Of a DNA stretch of 64,000 bases, positions 15,392 to 24,272 are shown piece by piece. The stretch's first letter is position 1. Each line of letters begins with the position of its first letter. The position numbers were made by a program, and so were the translations under genes. This DNA comes from Acetobacterium woodii DSM 1030 (GTDB lineage Bacteria; Bacillota; Clostridia; Eubacteriales; Eubacteriaceae): contig NC_016894.1 of assembly GCF_000247605.1 (NCBI RefSeq), positions 310,001 through 374,000 on the forward strand. The letters are read 5' to 3'. The notes beneath the pieces are model-generated. The model searched no databases, had not been told where the DNA came from, and saw only the letters and a program-made list of their open reading frames with translations.

Positions 15392-16600
15392 ATGCAAGAT
15401 TTAATCGTACAAAAATATGGCGGCTCCAGTGTCGCCAATGTGGAAAGAATAAAACGTGTTGCTGGTCGGATTATTGAGACCAAGAAAAAAGGAAAAAAAG
15501 TAGTGGTCGTTGTTTCGGCAATGGGCGATACCACCGATGATCTGATTGATCTGGCTCAAAAAATCAACGAGCACCCTCCCAGCCGGGAAATGGATATGTT
15601 GCTGGCAACCGGAGAACAAGTTTCGATTTCGTTATTAGCCATTGCAATCCAGTCGATGGGACATGATGTCGTCAGTTTAACCGGGGCTCAATGCGGGATT
15701 GTAACTTCCAATGTCCATAAACGGGCTCGGATCAATGAAATTAAAACAAATCGGATTGAAAAAGAACTGGAAGCAGGCAAGATTGTTATCGTGGCCGGTT
15801 TTCAGGGAATTAATGAAAATAAAGATATTACCACGCTTGGCCGTGGCGGGTCAGACACTTCAGCCGTGGCCGTGGCGGCGGCCTTAGAAGCTGAATTATG
15901 TGAAATCTATACCGATGTTGACGGCGTCTACACCGCCGATCCCCGAATTGTTAAAACGGCATCAAAAATCGATGAAATCTCATATGAAGAGGTTTTGGAG
16001 ATGGCCAGCACCGGGGCGAAGGTGCTGCATCCCCGTTCGGTGGAAATGGCTGAAAAATTCAAGGTGCCACTGGTGGTACGATCAAGCTATAATTATAATG
16101 AAGGAACCATTATTAAGGAGGACGTTATTATGGAAAAAGTATTAGTTCGAGGGGTATCTCTTGATGAAAATATCGCGAAAATTTCAATCTTTGAAGTGCC
16201 GGATCAACCGGGGATCGCATTTAAATTGTTTAGTGCCTTGGCAAAATCAAATATTCACGTCGATATGATTGTTCAAAACGTTAACCGCACCGCAGTCAAT
16301 GATATTTCTTTTACCATCGATGTCGATGAATTGCAGGAAGCCGTATCGGTTGCTCAGAAATTTGCCTTTGAGGTTAATGCTCAAAAGGTTGAATACGATC
16401 AAGGCGTTGCCAAACTTTCCGTGATTGGCACCGGGATTGTAGCCAATGCCGAAATCGCATCTAAATTTTTCGAAGCCTTGTTTGAACTGGGCATTAATAT
16501 TCAAACCATCAGTACCTCGGAAATCAAGATCTCCTGTCTGATTGACAAAGAACGTGGGAAAGAAGCGATGGTTCATATTCATAAAAAATTTGATATGTAA
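15392..16600 (+). CDS. lysC: Aspartate kinase
   Basis: 402 residues, first step of the aspartate family pathway. The kinase domain starts with VQKYGGSSVANVERIKRVA, with TTLGRGGSDTSAVA at about residues 149-162 and the TDVDGVYTADPRI loop; two ACT domains follow from about residue 265. Length matches the B. subtilis LysC class. It sits 20 bp after hom and ends at a terminator. It contains an in-frame internal start at 16130 for a separate regulatory subunit (listed separately). Confidence 0.96.
   Translation: MQDLIVQKYGGSSVANVERIKRVAGRIIETKKKGKKVVVVVSAMGDTTDDLIDLAQKINEHPPSREMDMLLATGEQVSISLLAIAIQSMGHDVVSLTGAQCGIVTSNVHKRARINEIKTNRIEKELEAGKIVIVAGFQGINENKDITTLGRGGSDTSAVAVAAALEAELCEIYTDVDGVYTADPRIVKTASKIDEISYEEVLEMASTGAKVLHPRSVEMAEKFKVPLVVRSSYNYNEGTIIKEDVIMEKVLVRGVSLDENIAKISIFEVPDQPGIAFKLFSALAKSNIHVDMIVQNVNRTAVNDISFTIDVDELQEAVSVAQKFAFEVNAQKVEYDQGVAKLSVIGTGIVANAEIASKFFEALFELGINIQTISTSEIKISCLIDKERGKEAMVHIHKKFDM
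16130..16600 (+). CDS. lysC: Aspartate kinase beta subunit from an internal start in lysC
   Basis: In-frame ATG (codon 247 of lysC) preceded by the perfect ribosome site AAGGAGGA at 16115-16122, 7 nt away. It would give a 156-residue protein holding only the ACT regulatory domains. Known precedent: B. subtilis and Corynebacterium aspartokinases are alpha2beta2 with beta made from just such an internal start. Function as a separate product is inferred from the strength of the internal site. Confidence 0.75.
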   Translation: MEKVLVRGVSLDENIAKISIFEVPDQPGIAFKLFSALAKSNIHVDMIVQNVNRTAVNDISFTIDVDELQEAVSVAQKFAFEVNAQKVEYDQGVAKLSVIGTGIVANAEIASKFFEALFELGINIQTISTSEIKISCLIDKERGKEAMVHIHKKFDM

Positions 16601-16604
16601 TTTT

Positions 16605-16656
16605 AAAAAAACCTTGCCACTGTTGCTATTAAACAGTGGCAAGGTTTTTTATTTTT
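16605..16656 (+). terminator. Terminator of hom-lysC
   Basis: Stem AACCTTGCCACTGTT / AACAGTGGCAAGGTT with a 7-nt loop, followed by T-rich sequence. Confidence 0.92.
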
Positions 16657-16772
16657 GTCGCTAATGCTAAAGCGGTGCTTTAATAAATTTTATTTTGATG
16701 ACCTACGGCAAGGATAATGATTTTTATCTTATTAGCTTTGATTAAAATAAGGGGATCGATATTCATAATTTG

Positions 16773-16819
16773 ATATATAAAATACTGGCACTCGTTTTAC
16801 ACGGTATTTTATGATATAT
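16773..16819. promoter_or_regulatory. Inverted repeat upstream of the TetR gene
   Basis: ATATATAAAATAC at 16773-16785 is mirrored by GTATTTTATGATATAT at 16804-16819, 18 bp apart, about 40 bp before the TetR start. Probable operator or promoter-overlapping site. Confidence 0.45.
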
Positions 16820-16857
16820 TAAAAAATGAAATTGACAAATCATCAAGGAGGTTTACA

Positions 16858-17526
16858 TTGGCAACAAAAAAACAAGAGGAAATGCAAGCAGAAATTATTA
16901 GATGTTCAAAAAATTTGTTTGAAATTTATGGATATGCCAATACATCCATTCGAATGATTTCCAAAGAGATGGGTTTTAAAAACCAGGCATCTTTTTATAT
17001 ATATTTTGAAAGCAAAGACAAAATGGCGGCCTTAATTTTGCAAAAAAACGCCCATATAGTACGGCAATACATTAAAAATCTCAATTTAAAAGATACTGGT
17101 TCAGTACAGCTATTGTTGTTAGAAAATTTGATCATAACAGAAATGTTAAGGGATGAATTTAACAGAAAATTCTATACTGAGGCACAGGGCGCTCAAAATT
17201 TTTCAAATATGGTTGATCAAATACCTGGTTATACTCAGAATTTGTACGAAAATATAATAACAGAAATAACTGATTTAACTTTTGATGAGTTGCAATTGAA
17301 TTTATTTGCTTATATAAAAGGTGTCTGCGGCGTATTTCAGGCGATAGATAGTAAAGAATCACAAGTATCCTTTGATAATGCAACAAAAAGATTGCCTTAT
17401 GTCTTTCTTGAATTAATGGGAGTTGATTATCATCGGCAAGAAAAGATCATTGAAGAAACACGTAAAATCTTTAGTAATATACCCGAAGAAGATTTGAAAA
17501 ATTTATATTTTTTTGCTAAATGCTGA
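16858..17526 (+). CDS. TetR family regulator of the adjacent methyltransferase
   Basis: 222 residues. Residues about 10-60 form the TetR DNA-binding domain (EIIRCSKNLFEIYGYANTSIRMISKEMGF, then FYIYFESKDKMAALIL). The C-terminal ligand domain is not recognisable beyond being helical and aromatic-rich. Start is TTG at 16858 after AAGGAGG; no ATG is nearby. The gene directly precedes the UroD-type methyltransferase, whose promoter carries two identical palindromes, so local repression is likely. Confidence 0.85.
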   Translation: MATKKQEEMQAEIIRCSKNLFEIYGYANTSIRMISKEMGFKNQASFYIYFESKDKMAALILQKNAHIVRQYIKNLNLKDTGSVQLLLLENLIITEMLRDEFNRKFYTEAQGAQNFSNMVDQIPGYTQNLYENIITEITDLTFDELQLNLFAYIKGVCGVFQAIDSKESQVSFDNATKRLPYVFLELMGVDYHRQEKIIEETRKIFSNIPEEDLKNLYFFAKC

Positions 17527-17548
17527 TCGCCAGATCAGTTTTTTTTTT
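17523..17548 (+). terminator. Terminator of the TetR gene
   Basis: Compact hairpin CTGATC GCCA GATCAG followed by ten T's; the stem overlaps the TetR stop codon. Confidence 0.9.
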
Positions 17549-17554
17549 CGCACA

Positions 17555-17624
17555 ATAAACGCGTTTATGTTTTGCTTGACAAGGTTTTCAATGCGATGTA
17601 ACATAATAACATAAACGCGTTTAT
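17555..17624 (+). promoter_or_regulatory. Methyltransferase promoter flanked by two 14-bp palindromes
   Basis: Perfect palindrome ATAAACGCGTTTAT occurs at 17555-17568 and again at 17611-17624, centres 56 bp apart. Between them lie TTGACA (17576-17581) and TAACAT (17599-17604) with a 17-bp spacer; the second palindrome covers the transcription start. This is a textbook repressor layout, presumably for the upstream TetR. Confidence 0.8.
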
Positions 17625-17655
17625 TTACGAAAATAAAATTTAGGAGGAAGCTTTT

Positions 17656-18801
17656 ATGACAAGATCAGCATTTAGCGAAGATGAGTTTAAAGTCGTGGGG
17701 ATGTATCCGGGGATTGAAAAATTCGCAGTTTTGGGGGCACAGTTTACAGTACCAGAGAGTCCTAAATACAATCGACCAATAACGCAACGGGAGAATTGGA
17801 AATTATTACTTGAAGGAAAAAAACCTTTTTGGATTCCTGAAACAGGTTGGATTTTTTGTGATCAGGTGCAATTTAGACCAAGATTAAATCCCGATAATGT
17901 CGCAAATCATCAGATTTTTGATGGCGGACCAAGTATTGATTATGATGCCTTAGGGAAAGTTGTCCACAGTAGTTGGTTTAATCTGGATTGGGAATGGGAT
18001 TATGCAATCTCAGGTGCCAGTGTTAGGCCTGGAAATCCCAAGGTGCCAGATATCAATCATTGGGAAGATTATATTAGCATCCCTGATCTTGATGAATTGG
18101 ATTGGAAGCTCTATAAAAAAGAAAATGACGAATATTTAAAAATTGATAAACTGAGAGAGTTAGGAATTCAGATGAGCTTATGGGAACGGCTGATGTGTCT
18201 TATGGATGTTGATAATGCTGCGATCGCCCTTGTTGATGAGGATCAACAAGAAGGGGTACACAGATTTTTTGATAAACTTTGTGAATTTTATGATGACTAC
18301 ATTGGGAGAATGGCGGAATTATACGACATTGACTGCATATATCTGCATGATGATTGGGGTCATCAGCGAGGGGCCTTTTTTTCAATCAATACAGCTCGGG
18401 AAATGTTATTGCCATATATGAAACGAATTGTTGAGTCGGCACATCAACGGGGACTATATTTTGAACAGCATAGTTGTGGAAAAGTGGAATCGCTTGTTCC
18501 GGTTATGATTGAAGCAGGTGTCGATATGTGGTGTGGTCAGCCGGAAATAAACGATCAGGATATGTTGGCTCAAAAATATAAAGATGAACCAATTGTTATT
18601 GGGGTCGGTAATCCGCCAATACCTAGTGGTGCTTCTGATGAAGAAGTTAAAAAGCTGGCACATGATTGGGTACAACGTTATAAAGATTGTCATGTTGCGG
18701 CGGAGTTTGGTTTTGCAGCAAACTTTGGAGAATCAGCGTATCAGAAATTCAGAAATTACGTTTATGAAGAGAGTCGTAAAGTATTTCAGGATTACGAGTA
18801 A
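17656..18801 (+). CDS. Uroporphyrinogen decarboxylase-family (corrinoid) methyltransferase
   Basis: 381-residue protein of the UroD/MtaA-like superfamily. In anaerobes these proteins mostly move methyl groups between substrates, corrinoid proteins and tetrahydrofolate or thiols rather than make heme. A TIM-barrel with the likely zinc ligands is seen at about residues 270-300: EQHSCGKVE and EAGVDMWCGQPE. The typical partners (corrinoid-binding protein, activating ATPase) are absent nearby, so this is an orphan methyltransferase, and its substrate (methoxylated aromatic, glycine betaine or similar) cannot be told. ATG at 17656 follows AGGAGG. Its own TetR-type promoter suggests induction by the substrate. 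Confidence 0.8.
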   Translation: MTRSAFSEDEFKVVGMYPGIEKFAVLGAQFTVPESPKYNRPITQRENWKLLLEGKKPFWIPETGWIFCDQVQFRPRLNPDNVANHQIFDGGPSIDYDALGKVVHSSWFNLDWEWDYAISGASVRPGNPKVPDINHWEDYISIPDLDELDWKLYKKENDEYLKIDKLRELGIQMSLWERLMCLMDVDNAAIALVDEDQQEGVHRFFDKLCEFYDDYIGRMAELYDIDCIYLHDDWGHQRGAFFSINTAREMLLPYMKRIVESAHQRGLYFEQHSCGKVESLVPVMIEAGVDMWCGQPEINDQDMLAQKYKDEPIVIGVGNPPIPSGASDEEVKKLAHDWVQRYKDCHVAAEFGFAANFGESAYQKFRNYVYEESRKVFQDYE

Positions 18802-19133
18802 GGATAAGATGAATTTGGGCAATACTGGTTTGAGAAACTTCATTTATTTGTCTTTGGGATCTATAAAAATTATTGAAGTGAATGATTTTGTTTAAAAATG
18901 CATCAAAAAAGGCATCAAAAAATGCGAAACACCCATGATCAAAGAGATAAGAAGAAACACCTTAATTCTGAATTTCAAAATCTTCTAAAAATATTGATGA
19001 CATTAATTGATCTATTTATACCTTTTATGTCATAATAAGAGGTATTCACATTAAGAGGTTAAAAACAGTAATTTTTAAAAGATTAAACCAACGAAAATTA
19101 AGAAATTGGTAATCAGGAAATAAGGAGAATAAA
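18802..19133. other. Intergenic region before leuC
   Basis: 332 bp, AT-rich, no gene seen. It contains a short direct repeat (GCATCAAAAAA twice near 18900-18920) and, close to leuC, a TGACAT / ATGTCA inverted pair around a promoter-like TTGATC-18 bp-CATAAT. No T-box or hairpin terminator was found. Confidence 0.4.
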
Positions 19134-20420
19134 ATGGGAAAAACAATTGCTGAAAAAATATTTGATGCACATCGCGTAAACGAACCATTTCCGGATACAC
19201 ATGTGTTAAAACTGGACCGGGTTTTCTGTCATGAAATCACGACCCCGATTGCGATTACAGATCTGATGGCGCGGGGGATGGATCGGGTTTTTGATCTCAC
19301 CAAGATCAAGGCGGTTATTGACCACGTCACACCGGCTAAAGATTCTAAAACAGCGGAACAAGGGAAAATCCTCCGGGATTGGGCCAGACGACATGAAATT
19401 AAAGACTTTTTTGATATCGGTAAAAATGGCGTTTGTCATGCGATTTTTCCAGAAAAAGGATTTGTGCGACCGGGATATACCATCATCATGGGTGACTCTC
19501 ATACCTGTACTCATGGGGCTTTTGGTGCTTTTGCGGCCGGGATTGGGACAACCGACCTTGAAGTAGGGATTCTAAAAGGTGTTTGTGCCTTCCATTTTCC
19601 TAAAACGATTAAGATTGTGCTAAACGGCGCCTTAAAACCAGGTGTATATGCGAAGGATTTGATCCTGTTTATTATTAAAGAATTGACGGTTAATGGGGCA
19701 ACCAATATGGTGATCGAATTCACTGGCCCGGTTGTCGAGGCGATGTCGATGGAATCGCGGATGACGCTTTGTAATATGGCCATTGAAGCCGGTGGCACGT
19801 GTGGAATCTGTTATCCGGATATGACGACGGTCGATTATTTGTGGGAATTTATTCAAGATGAGTACGCAACCAAAGCAGATGCTTTAAACGATTATGCTAA
19901 ATGGGTGTCCGATGCTGATGCCGAATATGAACGGATCTGTGAATATGATGTTTCACAATTGGAACCGCTGGTAACGGTTGGTTTTAAGCCGGATCAGGTT
20001 AAGAGCGTGAAAGAAATGGCAGGCACCAAGGTTGATCAAATCTATATTGGCAGTTGTACTAACGGCCGGATTGAAGATTTACGAATTGCGGCGGCTGTCT
20101 TAAAAGGTAAAAAAATCAGTGACGAGGTGCGAGCGATTGTCAGCCCGGCAACGCCAGCGATCTATTCGATGGCCTTAAAAGAGGGCCTGATTGAAATCTT
20201 TCAGGATGCCGGTTTCTGCGTAACGAATCCGACTTGTGGCGCCTGTTTGGGGATGAGTAATGGCGTTCTTGCTGAAGGTGAAGTTTGTGCCTCAACCACT
20301 AACCGTAATTTTAATGGCAGAATGGGAAAAGGCGGGATGGTTCACCTGATGAGCCCGGCTACGGCAGCGGCGACAGCAATTACCGGAACGATCACGAATT
20401 CTAGCATAGTTCAAGTTTAA
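19134..20420 (+). CDS. leuC: 3-isopropylmalate/homoaconitate-type dehydratase, large subunit
   Basis: 428-residue aconitase-family large subunit. The 4Fe-4S ligands are in YIGSCTNGR and TNPTCGACLGM; MGDSHTCTHGAFGAFAAGIGTTD is the family signature. Family members include LeuC (leucine), HacA (lysine/2-oxoadipate) and DmdA (dimethylmalate). No leuA or leuB is adjacent, so the exact substrate is left open; leuC is the most common assignment. ATG at 19134 follows AAGGAG. Cotranscribed with leuD 14 bp downstream. Confidence 0.85.
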   Translation: MGKTIAEKIFDAHRVNEPFPDTHVLKLDRVFCHEITTPIAITDLMARGMDRVFDLTKIKAVIDHVTPAKDSKTAEQGKILRDWARRHEIKDFFDIGKNGVCHAIFPEKGFVRPGYTIIMGDSHTCTHGAFGAFAAGIGTTDLEVGILKGVCAFHFPKTIKIVLNGALKPGVYAKDLILFIIKELTVNGATNMVIEFTGPVVEAMSMESRMTLCNMAIEAGGTCGICYPDMTTVDYLWEFIQDEYATKADALNDYAKWVSDADAEYERICEYDVSQLEPLVTVGFKPDQVKSVKEMAGTKVDQIYIGSCTNGRIEDLRIAAAVLKGKKISDEVRAIVSPATPAIYSMALKEGLIEIFQDAGFCVTNPTCGACLGMSNGVLAEGEVCASTTNRNFNGRMGKGGMVHLMSPATAAATAITGTITNSSIVQV

Positions 20421-20434
20421 GTGGGAGAGCAGAA

Positions 20435-20956
20435 ATGAAAACATTTAATGGAAAAGTATTATTTTTAGATCGCAGTGATATCAATACAGATGAGATTATT
20501 CCGGCAAAATATTTAACCGAAATTACGAAAGCGGCATTAAAACCTAATTTGTTGGAGGACCTGGTGTTGCCCGGTTTTAGTAAAGAAGATATCCAGGATA
20601 AAGCCGTTATTGTTACCCGGGAAAACTTCGGTTGCGGTTCTTCACGTGAACATGCCCCCTGGGCCTTGGAAGTTAATGGCATTAATGTTGTAATTGCGGA
20701 AAGCTTTGCTCGCATTTTTAGACAGAATATGTATAATTGCGGGATGTTTGCAATTGAGTTACCAAAAGAAACCATCGATGCTTTATTTACGAAATACGCC
20801 GGGAAAGCGGTATCAATGGCAATTGATGTTGATCAGAGTACGATTAAAATAAGTGCCGACGGGGAATGCGAAACAATTGCTTTCGAAGTTGGCGAATTTG
20901 ATAAGACCCTCGTTAAAGAAGGCGGATGGGTTGGATACGCCGATAAGAATTACTAA
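20435..20956 (+). CDS. leuD: 3-isopropylmalate/homoaconitate-type dehydratase, small subunit
   Basis: 173-residue small (swivel) subunit partnering the protein encoded upstream. DINTDEIIPAKYL at about residues 15-27 and the active-site loop RENFGCGSSREHAPWAL at about 63-79 are diagnostic. The substrate-selecting loop after IPAKYL reads TEI rather than the LRT or VYK types I associate with characterised enzymes, so specificity remains open. A terminator follows. Confidence 0.87.
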   Translation: MKTFNGKVLFLDRSDINTDEIIPAKYLTEITKAALKPNLLEDLVLPGFSKEDIQDKAVIVTRENFGCGSSREHAPWALEVNGINVVIAESFARIFRQNMYNCGMFAIELPKETIDALFTKYAGKAVSMAIDVDQSTIKISADGECETIAFEVGEFDKTLVKEGGWVGYADKNY

Positions 20957-20985
20957 AATAACGGGGTAAAAAGTTAAGAAAAAAA

Positions 20986-21036
20986 GAGAACCGCTAAAAT
21001 GATTGAAAAAATCGATTTTATGCGGTTCCTTTTTTG
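20986..21036 (+). terminator. Terminator of leuCD
   Basis: GAACCGCTAAAAT pairs with ATTTTATGCGGTTC across a 14-nt loop, then CTTTTTTG. Confidence 0.88.
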
Positions 21037-21200
21037 TTTGCCGACAAACGCAATCAGGCCGTTAACCGTTGATCAAGGTTAGCTAATCATCATCTGTTTA
21101 ATAATTTGAGATGAGGTGTATTTCGATGGATTTATAGTTGCAAATCAGATATACTAAAATCAATAAATACTCGAAATAAATGAAATCAATTGGAGACGAG

Positions 21201-22865
21201 ATGAAAGAAAACATGTTGGTTTTGGAAATGCTGCTTAAAAATCAGCTGATCACCAGACAAAACATTGCTGAACGCATTGATGAAGTCCGGCAGACAGGTA
21301 ATTCAATGCTCAATTTATTATTAAAAGACCGGATTATTACGCAAAAAAATATCGTGTTGCTTTTTCATAACGAGTGGGGATTTGATCTTTACGATCCCCA
21401 CAAGGACCTGATCGATAAGCGCTTGTTGGGCGTGTTTTCCAAAGAACAAGCGCGCAAATATTTGGTTTTTCCGGTGAACCAGGGGCAGGCGGAGCAGTTG
21501 ACGGTATTGATGGCCGATCCGATTCACGAAGACACGCTTCGCAATGTCAAACGGATCGCCGGCAAACGACTTAAAATATTGGTTGCTGAAAAGGATTGCA
21601 TTCTCAATTTGATTGATCAAAACTATCACCAAAAACGATTAAGTCAGGAAAAAATTGATTTACAAAAGGAGCAGGAAAATAAAAAAACAGCCGCCCAACC
21701 AAGTATCATTACGCTTGTGAATCATTTGATTGAAGAAGGTGTTTTTCAAGGCGCCAGTGATATTCATATTGAAGCATTTCCGCAAAAAATTCAAGTGCGG
21801 TTTCGAATTGATGGGATGTTAAAAACCGTTCGGACATTAAAAAAAGATGTTTGGCGAGGGGTGGTAACCCGTTTAAAGATATTGGGGAACTGTGATATTG
21901 CTGAACATCGGCTGCCGCAGGATGGCGCTTTTACAACTACCTATGAGGGCCGACAGATCGACGTGCGGGTGGCGATTATACCGACTATTCACGGGGAAAA
22001 GATCGTCTTAAGGTTGCTTGATGAACAAAAATTTCTGATGTCAATAGATGATTTAGGTTTTTCAAGCGAACAAAAATATTTGTTGGCAGAAATAATGGAA
22101 GCCCCGCACGGGATGTTATTAGTGAGTGGTCCGACGGGAAGCGGTAAATCAACGACCTTATATAGTTTGTTAAATAATATTGATGCCCAAACTCAAAATA
22201 TCATCACCATTGAAGATCCGGTGGAGTTTCAAATGGCTGATATTAATCAAATTCAGGTAAATGAAAAAACCGGACTGGATTTTGCAACTGGACTCCGGGC
22301 GATTTTAAGACAGGATCCGAATGTTATTATGGTAGGCGAAATCCGGGATGAAGAGACGGCGGAAATAGCTATTCGAGCGGCGATTACCGGACATCTGGTC
22401 TTATCCACGATTCACACCAATAACGCCATTGCTTCGATCACGCGGCTGATGGATATGAAAATTCCGCTTTATCTATTATCGGTGGCCTTAAGAGGTGTGA
22501 TTTCACAAAAATTGCTCAAACGATTATGTCCGGACTGTTGTAAAAAAGAACCGGCAACGGCGGCCGAAAAAAAGTTGCTGGGGCTTACCAATAAAGAATT
22601 TGATTTGTATTATCCGGTTGGTTGTCCGAAGTGTCAAGAGACGGGGTTTCGGGGCCGAATCGCGATTCAGGAAGTACTAAAAGTCTCACGAAAGATTCGG
22701 GAAGCGATTGGAAAAGGAGAGAACTACGACAGCATTCGCAAAATAGCCATCGCCGAAGGGCTAAAACCGATTGAAGATTCATTGAAGTGGCATATATTGA
22801 TGGGGAACACCTCACTTTCCGAAGGGCTGGAAATTTTAACGTTTGAAAATGATTGGCATCGTTAA
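21201..22865 (+). CDS. pilB: Type IV pilus/type II secretion assembly ATPase PilB
   Basis: 554-residue GspE/PilB ATPase. The N-terminal T2SSE_N-like domain covers about 1-140; the ATPase domain has Walker A GPTGSGKSTTLYSLL, the Asp box IEDPVEF, Walker B-like DPNVIMVGEIRD and the His box THLVLSTIHTNNA-type region. The tetracysteine zinc motif is LCPDCC ... CPKC. This extension-type ATPase powers pilus or pseudopilus assembly. ATG at 21201 is preferred because TTGGAG is 5 nt upstream. Only pilC follows; no pilin, pilT, pilM-P or prepilin peptidase is in the window. Confidence 0.92.
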   Translation: MKENMLVLEMLLKNQLITRQNIAERIDEVRQTGNSMLNLLLKDRIITQKNIVLLFHNEWGFDLYDPHKDLIDKRLLGVFSKEQARKYLVFPVNQGQAEQLTVLMADPIHEDTLRNVKRIAGKRLKILVAEKDCILNLIDQNYHQKRLSQEKIDLQKEQENKKTAAQPSIITLVNHLIEEGVFQGASDIHIEAFPQKIQVRFRIDGMLKTVRTLKKDVWRGVVTRLKILGNCDIAEHRLPQDGAFTTTYEGRQIDVRVAIIPTIHGEKIVLRLLDEQKFLMSIDDLGFSSEQKYLLAEIMEAPHGMLLVSGPTGSGKSTTLYSLLNNIDAQTQNIITIEDPVEFQMADINQIQVNEKTGLDFATGLRAILRQDPNVIMVGEIRDEETAEIAIRAAITGHLVLSTIHTNNAIASITRLMDMKIPLYLLSVALRGVISQKLLKRLCPDCCKKEPATAAEKKLLGLTNKEFDLYYPVGCPKCQETGFRGRIAIQEVLKVSRKIREAIGKGENYDSIRKIAIAEGLKPIEDSLKWHILMGNTSLSEGLEILTFENDWHR

Positions 22866-22875
22866 AGGTGGGATG

Positions 22876-24102
22876 ATGAATAAACCGTTTATTTATAAAG
22901 CAAAAGATCAGCAAGGAGAGACCATAACCGGAACGGCAATGGGACGAACATCCCGCGAGATTGCCATGGAATTACAGAGTCAAAATCTGATTGTTTTGGA
23001 GATCAAAGAACAAAGACGGTCAGAAAGTATTTTGGATAAGACTTTTTATTTTCGCATTCGGGCAGTGACGGAGGCGGAGCTCGGTCAATTTTGTCGACAG
23101 TTTCAAGTCTTGTTAAAAGCGGGGATTCCTATTTTGAAATCATTGGAGCTGATTCAGGCAGAAACAAAAAACAAAGGTTTTGGCAGTGATTTACAGGGGT
23201 TATGCAACCGGATTCAAGCAGGGGAAAGTCTCTCAATGGCGATGGCGTTTTATCCCAAAACCTTTCCGGCATTGCTGATTTTTATGGTAGAAGCTGGCGA
23301 AATCAGCGGAAATCTCGATGAAATCCTGTTAGGAATGGCTGAACATTATGAAACAGAAGTAAAAAACCGCCAACAATTACAACAAACGCTTTTTTATCCA
23401 ATGATCTTGAGTGTGGTGTTTTTAGTCGTTTTGATTTTTTTGATTACGTATGTCCTACCAACTTTTACGGGTATGTTTGCAGTAATGAATGCCGAACTAC
23501 CCGCACCAACGCGGTTTTTGTTGGCAATTAGTCAAGCAGTGATGAATGGGTGGCCGATAATGATATTAGTTTTGCTGGGGAGTGGCGTTGGCGGATCATA
23601 TTTACTTAAAAATGTGACCATTGCGACAGCTAAAGATTGGCTTGTTATTAACTTGCCGTTGATTGGAATGCTTCATTACAAGCGGGCATTAGCAAGAATA
23701 GCAACAACGATGGGAATGTTGTTGCGAAGCGGGATCGATCTTTTAACGGTGCTAAACCGTTTGGAAGGGGTCACTGCTAATCGCTATCTAAAAAAAGAAT
23801 TAGTGAAACTGAGAGAAACGGTGGCCAATGGAAAAAGTTTAGGTCAGGGAATGGCCGAAACCGACGTTTTTCCGAGTTTGTTTTGTCAATTGGTTGTTAT
23901 TGGCGAAACCTCAGGGACGTTACCGGACGTATTGGAAACCCTTAATCTGATTTATAAAGATGAGGTAGATAACCAAATTAAATTGTTTAACACCTCTTTG
24001 GAGCCGCTGCTGTTGATGGTATTTGGTGGGATGGTGTTATTTATTTTAGCGGCGATTATGCTGCCGGTTTTTGATATCTACGCAGCTTATGCTAATATGT
24101 AA
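22876..24102 (+). CDS. pilC: Type IV pilus inner-membrane platform protein PilC
   Basis: 408 residues, GspF/PilC family with the duplicated T2SSF domain. First copy: FCRQFQVLLKAGIPILKSLEL; second copy: RIATTMGMLLRSGIDLLTVLNRL. Three TM helices at about 170-195, 215-240 and 375-400. It forms the membrane platform with PilB. ATG at 22876 has AGGTGG 4 nt upstream, and the gene begins 10 nt after pilB ends. Confidence 0.92.
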   Translation: MNKPFIYKAKDQQGETITGTAMGRTSREIAMELQSQNLIVLEIKEQRRSESILDKTFYFRIRAVTEAELGQFCRQFQVLLKAGIPILKSLELIQAETKNKGFGSDLQGLCNRIQAGESLSMAMAFYPKTFPALLIFMVEAGEISGNLDEILLGMAEHYETEVKNRQQLQQTLFYPMILSVVFLVVLIFLITYVLPTFTGMFAVMNAELPAPTRFLLAISQAVMNGWPIMILVLLGSGVGGSYLLKNVTIATAKDWLVINLPLIGMLHYKRALARIATTMGMLLRSGIDLLTVLNRLEGVTANRYLKKELVKLRETVANGKSLGQGMAETDVFPSLFCQLVVIGETSGTLPDVLETLNLIYKDEVDNQIKLFNTSLEPLLLMVFGGMVLFILAAIMLPVFDIYAAYANM

Positions 24103-24221
24103 ATGCGATCAGGAATGGTTTGAATGGTTAGCTTTATTTAAGATCGTCGTTGTTTTATTAGATCAGCAAGAGGAATTTTTCTGGGGGTTATGGCTGCTAG
24201 GTAGTGACACTTAGAAAAAAA

Positions 24222-24262
24222 GAAAAGGATTTTCTCATAGGAAATGAGAAAATCCTTTAATA
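24222..24262. terminator. Terminator between pilC and the small hypothetical gene
   Basis: Stem AAAGGATTTTCTCAT / ATGAGAAAATCCTTT. The T-run lies on the minus strand, so it chiefly ends the 24273-24560 gene; pilC is convergent. Confidence 0.8.
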
Positions 24263-24272
24263 AATTCACGGA

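Noticed and set aside
24116-24230. Possible truncated pilin after pilC
   Set aside because: The open frame lacks a start, a ribosome site and the type IV pilin GFTLIE-like motif.
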